Assembly: GCA_964497475.1 (NCBI GenBank)
Contig: CAZCDM010000110.1
Span: forward strand, 1-8,051
Direction of reading: 5' to 3'
Source of the DNA: CAZCDM01 sp964497475
GTDB lineage: Bacteria > Planctomycetota > Phycisphaerae > SM23-33
Length of the DNA stretch: 8,051 nt
The position numbers and the translations under genes are program-made. The notes under the pieces were generated by a model. The model saw only the letters and a program-made list of their open reading frames with translations, did no database searches and was not told where the DNA came from. Below are positions 1 to 6,165 of the stretch, in pieces; within the stretch, counting starts at the first letter, position 1; each line of letters opens with the position of its first letter.

Positions 1-26
1 TGACAACGCCAACGCCGACACCTCGA

Positions 27-48
27 ACTTACACACAACTACTTACAC
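27..48. repeat. Short direct repeat upstream of promoter
   Basis: The octamer ACTTACAC occurs at 27-34 and again at 41-48, a 14-bp period, just upstream of the -35 element of the promoter at 59-87. A CTCGA pair (22-26 and 51-55) flanks it. This could be a tandem activator or repressor half-site, or chance in a short low-complexity stretch. The rest of 1-58 shows no recognisable gene. Reading frames 2 and 3 are open from the left edge for a short way, so the tail of an upstream gene cannot be excluded. Confidence 0.3.
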
Positions 49-58
49 GACTCGACCC

Positions 59-87
59 TTGTCGCAGTCCCTTCGAAATCCGATAAT
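59..87 (+). promoter_or_regulatory. Sigma70-like promoter of the DUF4954 gene
   Basis: A -35 element TTGTCG (59-64) and a -10 element GATAAT (82-87) are separated by 17 bp, the ideal spacing for housekeeping sigma. Transcription would start near 94-95. That gives a leader of about 22 nt, which contains the AAGGAG ribosome binding site (105-110) and leads to the TTG start at 117. The call rests on consensus match only. Confidence 0.6.
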
Positions 88-116
88 ACTCCTGTTCGCA
101 ACGCAAGGAGCCGCCT

Positions 117-2321
117 TTGAGTGACGTACGAAAAACCGACAGCATGCATCTGGGCTTTGGATTCATCGACCCGGCCCATCTGCCGCCCTCCGGGGACGAA
201 TACGCCATGCGGAACCGCCAGGCCGGCAACGCCTTCGACGGGTGTCGGCCGCTCAAGGCCACCGAAATCCGCCAGCTCGAGGCGTTGGGCAATACCTGCG
301 ATAACTGGCAGAGCGTCTCGGTGAGCGATCCGTTCGATCCGGCCACGATCCGACGCTGCGAATTTCACGGCCGCGTGCGAATCGGCAAACTCTCGGCCGG
401 CTGCCTCGAACATCACGACCTCCGCCTGCCCATCGGCCTGACCGACAGCGTCATCATCGCCTGCGACCTCGGCCAGGACGTCGTCCTCCGCAACGTCCGC
501 TACCTCGCCCATTACATCGTCGGCCCGCGGTGCATCCTGCTGAACATCGACGAGATGCACACCACCGACCACGCGAAGTTCGGCGTCGGCATCGTCAAGG
601 ACGGCGAGGACGAGTCCACGCGCATCTGGCTGGATCTCGGCAACGAAGCCGGCGGCCGGGCTACGCCTGCCTTCGTCGGCATGACCCCAGGCGATGGGTT
701 CCTGGCCACGCGATTCCGCGGCGACGAGGCCCTGACCCGCCGCCTGCTGGAACTCACCGAAGCCACCACCGACACCGCACGCGGCTTCTACGGCACGGTC
801 GGCGAGGGCTCGGTCATCAAGCACTGCCGCATCATCAAAGACGTCGCCTTCGGGCCGGCCTGCTACGTCAAAGGTGCCAACAAGCTCAAGAACCTCACCA
901 TCGACTCCAGACCCGACGAGCCCTGCCAGATCGGCGAGGGCGTCGAACTCGTCAACGGCATTATCCATTCCGGGTGCAAAGTCTTCTACGGCTGCAAGGC
1001 CGTCCGCTTCGTCATGGGTCCGTGCAGCAACCTCAAATACGGCGCAAGGCTGATCCACTCCTACCTCGGCGATAATTCCACCGTCAGCTGCTGCGAGCTG
1101 CTGAACAACCTGCTGTTCCCCGGCCACGAACAGCACCACAACAACTCCTTCCTCATCGCCTCGATGGTCGGCGGGCTCAGCAACATCGCCGCCGGCGCCA
1201 CCATCGGCAGCAACCACAACAGCCGGGCCAACGAGGGCGAAATCACCGCCGGGCGGGGCTTCTGGCCCGGGCTCTGCGTGAGCCTCAAGCACAACGGGCG
1301 ATTCGCCAGCTACACCCTCCTGGCCAAGGGCGACTACCCCGCCGAGATCGACCTGCCCCTGCCCTTCGCCCTGCTGAGCAACGACGTTGCCAACGACCGC
1401 CTCATCGTCCTGCCGGCCTACTGGTGGCGATACAACATGTACGCCCTGGCCCGCAACACCTGGAAAATCCGCAACCGCGACCACCGCCGCCACCCCGTCC
1501 AGCATGTCGTCTGCGATTACCTCGCGCCCGATACCGCCGAGGAAATCTTCACCGCCATCGTCCTGCTGGAACGCTGGACCGCCCAGGCGGCCCTGCTCGC
1601 TAACGGCCAGGACCCTACCGAAGCCGACGACGCCGAACTCCTCCGCCAGGGCGCTGCCCTGCTGGCCGGGCCCGAGGGCACGACCGCCAATCTCGACGTC
1701 CTGGCCGATGGGATCGAAAACGCCCGCCGGGACGTCGTCATCCGCCACCCCACCCGAGCCTGGCGGGCCTATCGGCAGATGCTGCTCTACTACGCCGTGC
1801 CCCATCTCGTCGACTGGATGGAGCAGAACCCCACGGCGACCTTCGACGACCTGGCCCGAGCGCTCGACCAACCGCGCATCACCCAGTGGATCAACGCCGG
1901 CGGACAGATCGTATCCGCCGCCGATCACGCCCTGCTGCGCGAAGACATCAAGGGCGGACGCATCGACTCATGGCAAGACGTCCACCAGCGGATGGACGAG
2001 CTGTGGGACGCCTACCCCGCCGCTGTGCAGCAGCACGCCTTCGCCACGCTCCGCGACCTCAACGAAGCAGCCACACTCGACCGCGACACCTGGATCGAAT
2101 CACTCGATGAGGCCTCCGAAATCGCCGAACTCATCGCCATGCGGACTTACGAATCCCGCAAGAAGGATTATGAAAACCCCTTCCGCCAGATGAGCTACGA
2201 GGATCAGACCGACCTCGAGGCGGTCATCGGGTCGGCCGAGGACAACAGCTTCGTCACCCTCCAGCGCGACGCGACCGACGAACTCATCCAGCGCATCCAA
2301 CGCTGCAAGAAGCGCAGTTGA
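117..2321 (+). CDS. DUF4954 family protein, left-handed beta-helix (hexapeptide) fold
   Basis: The 734-residue protein resembles the DUF4954 family, known to me from Bacteroidetes, spirochaetes and planctomycetes and without an assigned reaction. Residues 45-90 (RPLKATEIRQLEALGN, then FDPATIRRCEFHGRVRIG) match the family's amino-terminal pattern. Residues about 84-400 read as imperfect hexapeptide turns, as in sugar-nucleotide acyl- and nucleotidyltransferases. The most distinctive block is about 335-375, with EQHHNNSFLIASM, SNIAAGATIGSNHNSR and NEGEI; its His and Asn residues could form a site. Residues about 470-734 are helical and charged. No signal peptide or membrane segment is seen, so it should be cytoplasmic. 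The TTG start is chosen because AAGGAG at 105-110 sits 6 nt upstream; an in-frame ATG at 144 lacks such a site. The gene seems to be transcribed alone, with 61 bp before the sigma gene. Family membership is confident; a role in sugar or cell-envelope metabolism is only a guess from the fold. Confidence 0.9.
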   Translation: MSDVRKTDSMHLGFGFIDPAHLPPSGDEYAMRNRQAGNAFDGCRPLKATEIRQLEALGNTCDNWQSVSVSDPFDPATIRRCEFHGRVRIGKLSAGCLEHHDLRLPIGLTDSVIIACDLGQDVVLRNVRYLAHYIVGPRCILLNIDEMHTTDHAKFGVGIVKDGEDESTRIWLDLGNEAGGRATPAFVGMTPGDGFLATRFRGDEALTRRLLELTEATTDTARGFYGTVGEGSVIKHCRIIKDVAFGPACYVKGANKLKNLTIDSRPDEPCQIGEGVELVNGIIHSGCKVFYGCKAVRFVMGPCSNLKYGARLIHSYLGDNSTVSCCELLNNLLFPGHEQHHNNSFLIASMVGGLSNIAAGATIGSNHNSRANEGEITAGRGFWPGLCVSLKHNGRFASYTLLAKGDYPAEIDLPLPFALLSNDVANDRLIVLPAYWWRYNMYALARNTWKIRNRDHRRHPVQHVVCDYLAPDTAEEIFTAIVLLERWTAQAALLANGQDPTEADDAELLRQGAALLAGPEGTTANLDVLADGIENARRDVVIRHPTRAWRAYRQMLLYYAVPHLVDWMEQNPTATFDDLARALDQPRITQWINAGGQIVSAADHALLREDIKGGRIDSWQDVHQRMDELWDAYPAAVQQHAFATLRDLNEAATLDRDTWIESLDEASEIAELIAMRTYESRKKDYENPFRQMSYEDQTDLEAVIGSAEDNSFVTLQRDATDELIQRIQRCKKRS

Positions 2322-2382
2322 CCGCCTGTTCGCCCCATCGGTCCGGCTGGGTTCTTGCCCTGCCCACGCGCCCCCAGCTACC

Positions 2383-3081
2383 ATGGCAGATGACCAGAAG
2401 TTTCCTTCGATTCCGGGGAACGATTTGACCAGGCAGGCGTCTAATCCAGTGTTGACCACGCAACCGACACGGGCGGCCGAGGCGGACGGCTTCGAGGAAG
2501 CCGCCCTCGTCGCTCGCGCCCAGACCGGCCAGAACGACGCTTTCGCCCAGCTCGTGACGGCCTACCAGGACCGCGTGATGAACCTGCTGCAACGGCTCGT
2601 CCCCAGCCGGGACGACGCCGAGGACCTCGCCCAGGAGGCCTTCTGCAAAGCGTACGAAAAATTGCATACCTTCAACCGCCAAAGCCGCTTTTACACCTGG
2701 CTGTTCCGCATCGCGACGAACCTCGCCCTGTCGCACCGCCGCCGCGGACGCATCGTGCGCTTCCAGAGCCTCACCGCCCCGGACGACGACGCCCGCGAAG
2801 CCATCGCCCAGGACCAGCGGGCCGAGGTCGCCCGGCGGCGCGAACCGAGCCCGCCCGCCGCAGCCATGCAGGCTGAAACCATGCAGCGCATCACCCAGGC
2901 CATCGACGAACTGGACGACGAGTTCCGCCTGCCGGTCGTGCTGCGGGACGTGGAAGGATTGGACTACAATGAAATCGCCGAGGTGTTGGAACTGCCCGCC
3001 GGCACGATCAAAAGCCGCATCCATCGCGGCCGTGTCTTGCTGCGGGATAAACTCCGCGACCTCGTGAGCAACGAACCATGA
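2383..3081 (+). CDS. ECF-type RNA polymerase sigma factor
   Basis: This 232-residue protein has the two-domain layout of group 4 (extracytoplasmic function) sigma factors and would direct RNA polymerase to a stress or envelope regulon. Sigma region 2 lies at about 52-120, with AYQDRVMNLLQRL, DDAEDLAQEAFCKAYEKL and FYTWLFRIATNLALSHRRR. Region 4 lies at about 168-225, with ELDDEFRLPVVLRDVEGLDYNEIAEVL written in parts as ELDDEFRLPVVL and GLDYNEIAEVL, followed by the recognition helix GTIKSRIHRGRVLLRDKL. A linker of about 40 residues joins them. About 36 poorly conserved residues precede region 2, and no Shine-Dalgarno sequence precedes the ATG at 2383, so a later start (TTG 2425 or GTG 2449) is possible. 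The stop overlaps the next start as ATGA, which suggests translational coupling to the anti-sigma gene. The 61-bp gap upstream holds a weak hairpin (2345-2351 with 2358-2364, one mismatch) without a T tract. No convincing promoter was seen. Confidence 0.93.
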   Translation: MADDQKFPSIPGNDLTRQASNPVLTTQPTRAAEADGFEEAALVARAQTGQNDAFAQLVTAYQDRVMNLLQRLVPSRDDAEDLAQEAFCKAYEKLHTFNRQSRFYTWLFRIATNLALSHRRRGRIVRFQSLTAPDDDAREAIAQDQRAEVARRREPSPPAAAMQAETMQRITQAIDELDDEFRLPVVLRDVEGLDYNEIAEVLELPAGTIKSRIHRGRVLLRDKLRDLVSNEP

Positions 3082-4763
3082 CTGAACCGAACAACCATTC
3101 CGAGCAACTCTCAGCCTATCTCGACGGCGAACTCTCGCCCGCCGAGGTCCAGCAGATCGAACAGGTGCTGGCCAACGACCCTGCCCTGGCCGAGGAACTC
3201 CGCCAGCTGCGTGCCACGCGCGACCTGCTGGGCCAGCTGCCGCGCACATCGGCCGGGCCCGATTTCACTACCCGGGTCATGCAGCGCATCGGCCATCGCC
3301 CCGCCCTGCGCGTCTGGCCGAGGGTCGTCGCCGTCGCAGCCACCCTCGTGGTCCTGGCCGGCGTGGGGCTGAGCCTGCTCTACTGGAACAGTCTGACGCA
3401 ACAGCCAGGCGAAACCGGTCCGCAGCCCATCGGCGAAATCGCCCGCGACCTCAGCGGCGAGATGGACGAGCCATCCGCAGCCTCCACGCCCGTTGCAGTC
3501 GCCCCCTCGGCCACGCCCGAAGAAGTGACCTCCGAGCTGCCACCCCCGCCGGCTGAGCGATTCACCGCCGACCAGCCCCGGCTGGCCCTCGATCCCTCTG
3601 CTCCGCTCGCAGAGAGTGCAGACGAGCCGGCCGCCTCACCGGGCGAGCGACGCATCGTCGCCAAAGGCAAAGGCGCGCCGCTGGAAGATTGCGTCGAATA
3701 CGACGCAAAATCGGACTCCGATTTGAACTCGCTTCCCAAGGCCATCACCAAAGGCGTCCCGGCCCGGCCCGGGAGCTACACCCCCCGCCCACTGGATGAA
3801 GGTCGGCTGCGCAACACGCCCCACCTGCCGCGGGAGGACCTCTACACCCTGGCCAAGACGCCCGACACCCAGGCCGACGCCGTCATCTACAACAACAGCA
3901 TGCGGCTGACGCAACACCGGGTCGAGCAGGTCCTCAAGGACAACGCCATCACCCTCGCCGCTCCCCACCAAAGCGAGCTGCTGGCCAGCCAGGCCGCCGA
4001 CCTAAACAAGTTCTCGCCCGATCGCAACCGCCAGAGCCAGCCGCCACGCGTCGTGGAGTATGTCGTCTACGCCACGCCCGAACAGGTCGCCGCCATCCGC
4101 ACCGCCCTCGAGCAGGAGGTCATCCCGCAGCAGGTGGTCACGCAGGCGCCCAAGCCGCTCTACCAGCGTGTCGTGCCCGAAACGCAGACCCAACTGGCCC
4201 GGGCCGAGAAGCCCAACCGCGCCTCCGACCGCGAGCTGCTGGAGTACTACGAAAAACAGGCCAAGGCCAAGAGGAAAAATGGAAGCAACGAAACCGATAC
4301 GTTGCAAGCCCCGCTGAAAAGCCAACCGGCCGCAGCAGCTCCAACCCCGGTTCAACCGCCCTCCGAGCCGGTCGCACAACGGGCCGGCAACGAGGCCGCC
4401 GTGCAATGGACCCGCCAGAACAGTACGTCTGCGCCAGGGGAAGCTGCCCTCGCCAATGCCGATGGCATCGAGCCGGTCGAGCCGCTGCGGCCCGACGAAC
4501 TGCCCGCCAGCCAGACCCGCCAGTTGGACCAGCAAGCCGTGCCCGTCCAGCAGGCCGACCAAGCCCAGGCAGCACAGGGGCGATTTTCCCGAACCCGGCA
4601 AGGTCGCAGCGGTCTGGTGGCGATGGTCATTCGCCTTCGCTATCGGCCTGACGTGCCCCTCACACCGGCCCAGCGGAAACTGCTCGGCATGGACAAGCCC
4701 GCCCGATCGCAGCCGGCCACCACGCCAGCCTCGCAACCGGCGACCATCCCAGCCGACCGCTGA
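3078..4763 (+). CDS. Membrane-anchored anti-sigma factor, zinc-less, large extracytoplasmic region
   Basis: The 561-residue protein probably holds the preceding sigma factor inactive at the membrane. The amino terminus (about 7-70: EQLSAYLDGELSPAEVQQIE, then ANDPALAEELRQL) is the typical anti-sigma helical domain. The HxxxCxxC zinc site is absent: no cysteine occurs before residue 205. One membrane segment spans about 82-102 (VVAVAATLVVLAGVGLSLLYW) and predicts the amino terminus inside. The outer part of about 460 residues is rich in Pro, Ala and Gln and looks largely disordered. Two stretches look folded: 265-295 (VIYNNSMRLTQHRVEQVLKDN) is given here only by its ends VIYNNSM and VEQVLKDN, and 323-346 contains VVEYVVYATPEQVAAIRTAL. 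A late strand GLVAMVIRLRYR (512-523) may complete them. The ATG lies in ATGA, overlapping the sigma stop by 4 nt, which is the usual cognate-pair arrangement. The role is inferred from the domain and the position; the signal sensed is unknown. Confidence 0.85.
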   Translation: MTEPNNHSEQLSAYLDGELSPAEVQQIEQVLANDPALAEELRQLRATRDLLGQLPRTSAGPDFTTRVMQRIGHRPALRVWPRVVAVAATLVVLAGVGLSLLYWNSLTQQPGETGPQPIGEIARDLSGEMDEPSAASTPVAVAPSATPEEVTSELPPPPAERFTADQPRLALDPSAPLAESADEPAASPGERRIVAKGKGAPLEDCVEYDAKSDSDLNSLPKAITKGVPARPGSYTPRPLDEGRLRNTPHLPREDLYTLAKTPDTQADAVIYNNSMRLTQHRVEQVLKDNAITLAAPHQSELLASQAADLNKFSPDRNRQSQPPRVVEYVVYATPEQVAAIRTALEQEVIPQQVVTQAPKPLYQRVVPETQTQLARAEKPNRASDRELLEYYEKQAKAKRKNGSNETDTLQAPLKSQPAAAAPTPVQPPSEPVAQRAGNEAAVQWTRQNSTSAPGEAALANADGIEPVEPLRPDELPASQTRQLDQQAVPVQQADQAQAAQGRFSRTRQGRSGLVAMVIRLRYRPDVPLTPAQRKLLGMDKPARSQPATTPASQPATIPADR

Positions 4764-4802
4764 AGATCAGCCCCTCCCTCGCGGGATCACTTCCTGCCCA
4801 AC

Positions 4803-4840
4803 GTCCAGCCCCCTATTATCGGCTGGGCCTGGGGCGTTTT
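4803..4840 (+). terminator. Possible intrinsic terminator of the sigma/anti-sigma operon
   Basis: An 8-bp stem (4803-4810 with 4821-4828, one G-T pair) closes a 10-nt loop and is followed by TGGGGCGTTTT, with a short T run at 4837-4840. An alternative 5-bp stem pairs GCCCC (4808-4812) with GGGGC (4831-4835), placing the T run directly after the stem. It starts 39 nt after the anti-sigma stop. The T run is short, so termination may be partial. Confidence 0.4.
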
Positions 4841-4866
4841 GGATAACTAATATCGTCACGGCATGG

Positions 4867-4957
4867 TGTCATTCTGAGCGAAGCAAGCCGCGAAGGCGAA
4901 GAATCTTTCCGCGAATAGACCCTTCGGCCTGCCCGTCGGGCTTCGCTCAGGGTGACA
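4867..4957. repeat. Palindromic dispersed repeat (REP/MITE-like)
   Basis: The outer arms 4867-4884 (TGTCATTCTGAGCGAAGC) and 4940-4957 (GCTTCGCTCAGGGTGACA) pair over all 18 positions, with two T-G wobbles in plus-strand RNA. The interior has an imperfect second stem, CGAAGG near 4891-4896 against CCTTCG at 4920-4925. I recall closely similar palindromes repeated across many bacterial genomes, where gene callers translate them into spurious peptides containing HPERSE or ASLRMT; the reverse-strand frames here give exactly such words (for example ASLRMT). There is no transposase and no obvious target duplication. Only one copy lies in this window, so the dispersed nature is from memory. It may also act as a terminator or mRNA-stabilising element. 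Confidence 0.65.
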
Positions 4958-5022
4958 ACCACACGCAGAATGAATAGATGAATGTACAATGCTCTGGGCG
5001 AACCCCAGCCGGCAAATGCAGC

Positions 5023-5066
5023 CGATACCCGCGCGGCGGCCCGCATGAACCACCGCGCGAGTATCG
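5023..5066 (-). terminator. Strong 3' hairpin after the small lipoprotein gene
   Basis: Arms 5023-5039 and 5050-5066 form a 17-bp stem with a 10-nt loop. On the plus strand two positions (5029/5060 and 5037/5052) are C-A mismatches; in minus-strand RNA both become G-U pairs, so the stem is continuous only there. It begins 13 nt after the stop codon of the minus-strand gene ending at 5080. No clear U tract follows, so it could be a U-less terminator, a block to exonucleases, or a Rho-linked end. The structure is directly visible; the function is inferred. Confidence 0.55.
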
Positions 5067-5079
5067 TATTCCATTCGCC

Positions 5080-5469
5080 TTACGGTACGACGACTTCTTC
5101 CTGCGTGACGGTCGTCCCGCCGGAGCTCGGCGGCGCCGAAGAGCCCGCATCGCCCTCGGGCCAATCCTTATCGAGCATCTTGGCCTCGGCATCGGGGTCG
5201 CTGCGGGTGGCACTTGAGAAGCTCTTGCCGATCACCGTGCCAGATTCGTTAAACACGACCTTGCCCGAGTAGCCTTCGTCCCAGTCGACCCACTTCCAGA
5301 CCTCATCCCAGCGGGCGTCGGGAGCGCCGAGGATTTTTTCCACCTCCATTTTCGACTGGCCCTTGTGGACCATCGTGTCGAACCGCTGCATGGTGAATTT
5401 CTTTTTCTCACAGCCGGCCGCTCCAACCAGAACGACAGCGGCCAATCCCAACACAAGTGCCCTTTTCAT
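5080..5469 (-). CDS. Small lipoprotein with BamE/SmpA-like domain
   Basis: The predicted 129-residue precursor begins MKRALVLGLAAVVLVGAAGC. It has a basic start, a hydrophobic core and a lipidation cysteine at residue 20; the -3 residue is Ala instead of the preferred Leu. The mature part contains FDTMVHKGQSKMEVEKILG followed by a proline-containing turn and the strands WKWVDW, GKVVFN and GTVIGKSF. This is the pattern of the BamE/SmpA/OmlA fold ('hxxGxtxxeVxxhlGxP'), small periplasm-facing domains involved in outer-membrane assembly or inhibition. A Ser/Gly/Thr-rich tail ends VVVP. The start at 5469 is supported by AAGGAG (5480-5475) 5 nt upstream; the frame continues 21 codons further up but without such a site. 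It lies 78 bp downstream of another lipoprotein gene and ends in a strong hairpin. The fold call is by pattern, and a true BamE role is not established: a generic planctomycete lipoprotein is equally possible. Confidence 0.8.
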   Translation of the reverse strand: MKRALVLGLAAVVLVGAAGCEKKKFTMQRFDTMVHKGQSKMEVEKILGAPDARWDEVWKWVDWDEGYSGKVVFNESGTVIGKSFSSATRSDPDAEAKMLDKDWPEGDAGSSAPPSSGGTTVTQEEVVVP

Positions 5470-5491
5470 GGTATCTCCTTGAAAGATGTAC

Positions 5492-5534
5492 CCCGCCGCG
5501 TGGCGGGTCTGCTGCGGTGGTAGACAACCCACCG
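5492..5534 (-). other. Two tandem hairpins between the lipoprotein genes
   Basis: CCCGCC (5492-5497) pairs with GGCGGG (5502-5507) around a 4-nt loop, and CGGTGG (5515-5520) pairs with CCACCG (5529-5534) around an 8-nt loop. On the minus strand they fall between the stop at 5548 and the ribosome binding site at 5475-5480. Without a T run they look more like processing or attenuation structures than a full terminator. No convincing promoter was found in this 78-bp gap, so the two genes may be cotranscribed. Confidence 0.35.
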
Positions 5535-5547
5535 GCCGGAAGGTTTG

Positions 5548-6114
5548 TTAATCTCCGGCGATAATTTCGCGTTCCGCGGTAATGCGGTTGGTGAATCGGC
5601 TGGAGAAGGTCGCCACCAGCATCAGGCGGGTTCCTGTGCGGAGCCGACCCGGGCTGAGCCCGCCGAGCTTGAACTCGTAGCTGCGGGTGTGGCGGTCCCA
5701 GTGGAGCAGGTTCTGCTCCGGATCGGCGATGCTGACTTCCCACTGGGCGACGCGCGGGCCTCGCTGGGCGGGCTGATTAGGGTCGACCAGGTAAATCTCA
5801 AAGCGGAAGTCGCCGAAGGCCTTGGTCGGATCGCCGAAGGAATCGCGTGTCTGGACGCGAGCGTGGAGGCCCATATCGCCGGCCGGGAAGGTCGCCGTCT
5901 GCGTGAAGGGGTGGATATCGAGCGTGGACGGCAGGAGCAGGTCGATGGGGGCGGGCACGTGCTGCTCGCCGGGCTGGGGGCCGCCCTTGGTGGGCAGCCA
6001 GGGTTGGCTCTGGCCGTCGCAGCCGAGGGGCCCAGCCGCCAGGGCCGCCAGCACCCACCCGCACAGGACGATCCGCAGGACTGCACCACCGCGTTGAATT
6101 CTCTGCCTTGCCAT
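5548..6114 (-). CDS. Predicted lipoprotein of unknown function
   Basis: This is a 188-residue precursor whose function I do not recognise. The start MARQRIQRGG is basic, residues 12-30 are hydrophobic, and GPLGC places a lipidation cysteine at 32. Pro at -3 makes the lipobox atypical, so ordinary secretion is the alternative. The mature protein has alternating strands: LPSTLDIHPFTQTATF, GLHARVQTRDSFGDPTKAFG, FRFEIYLVD, QWEVSI, YEFKLGG, TRLMLVATFSS and TAEREI. This looks like an all-beta, immunoglobulin-like or similar sandwich. The HPFT...GDPTKAFGDFRFEIY and HWDRHTRSYEFKL phrases resemble unnamed lipoproteins I associate with planctomycetes, but I cannot confirm this. The ATG at 6114 lies only a few nt after the predicted transcription start and has no Shine-Dalgarno sequence, so translation may be nearly leaderless. 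It sits between the prepilin-like gene and the BamE-like lipoprotein gene on the same strand. Confidence 0.75.
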   Translation of the reverse strand: MARQRIQRGGAVLRIVLCGWVLAALAAGPLGCDGQSQPWLPTKGGPQPGEQHVPAPIDLLLPSTLDIHPFTQTATFPAGDMGLHARVQTRDSFGDPTKAFGDFRFEIYLVDPNQPAQRGPRVAQWEVSIADPEQNLLHWDRHTRSYEFKLGGLSPGRLRTGTRLMLVATFSSRFTNRITAEREIIAGD

Positions 6115-6124
6115 GTCAGGCCGA

Positions 6125-6154
6125 ATTATAGCCCCCCGCCGGCAGAGGGGTCAA
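6125..6154 (-). promoter_or_regulatory. Near-consensus sigma70 promoter of the lipoprotein gene
   Basis: Read on the minus strand, TTGACC (6154-6149) is followed by an 18-bp spacer and a perfect TATAAT (6130-6125). Transcription would start around 6117-6119, only a few nt before the ATG at 6114. The whole element fits in the 51-bp gap after the stop of the prepilin-like gene at 6166. It therefore gives the downstream lipoprotein genes their own, probably strong and constitutive, transcription. Confidence 0.7.
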
Positions 6155-6165
6155 GCACGAGGGTG

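Larger units (their letters stand above)
4764..5079. other. Convergent non-coding gap with three palindromes
   Basis: This 316-bp stretch lies between the anti-sigma gene ending from the left and the lipoprotein gene ending from the right. It holds a possible terminator (4803-4840), a 91-bp palindromic repeat (4867-4957) and a strong strand-specific stem (5023-5066). The short reading frames here are best explained as translations of these repeats. No promoter or gene is supported. Confidence 0.7.

Noticed and set aside
39..1928. 629-codon open frame on the minus strand opposite the DUF4954 gene
   Set aside because: It is the antisense shadow of a GC-rich gene: composition is dominated by Gly, Ala, Val and Asp with no family motif, while the plus strand encodes a recognisable family with a ribosome binding site and promoter.
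2284..3249. 321-codon minus-strand frame across the sigma factor gene
   Set aside because: It is antisense to a clear ECF sigma factor and the start of its anti-sigma gene; no motif or ribosome binding site supports it.
4060..4317. Alternative plus-strand frames inside the anti-sigma outer region
   Set aside because: They are Pro/Ser/Arg-rich shadows expected from GC-rich low-complexity coding sequence. The main frame is continuous, so no frameshift needs to be invoked.
4867..4957. Palindrome as a CRISPR repeat or attC site
   Set aside because: There is a single copy with no spacers, no integrase and no cas gene, and its arms match a REP-like palindrome instead.
4816..5164. Reverse-strand short frames in the convergent gap (containing ASLRMT and FAQND)
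   Set aside because: These are translations of the palindromic repeat, a known source of false protein entries, and have no ribosome binding site.
5470..5532. Upstream extension of the BamE-like lipoprotein by 21 codons
   Set aside because: It would bury the signal peptide inside the protein, and the AAGGAG site sits correctly for the start at 5469.
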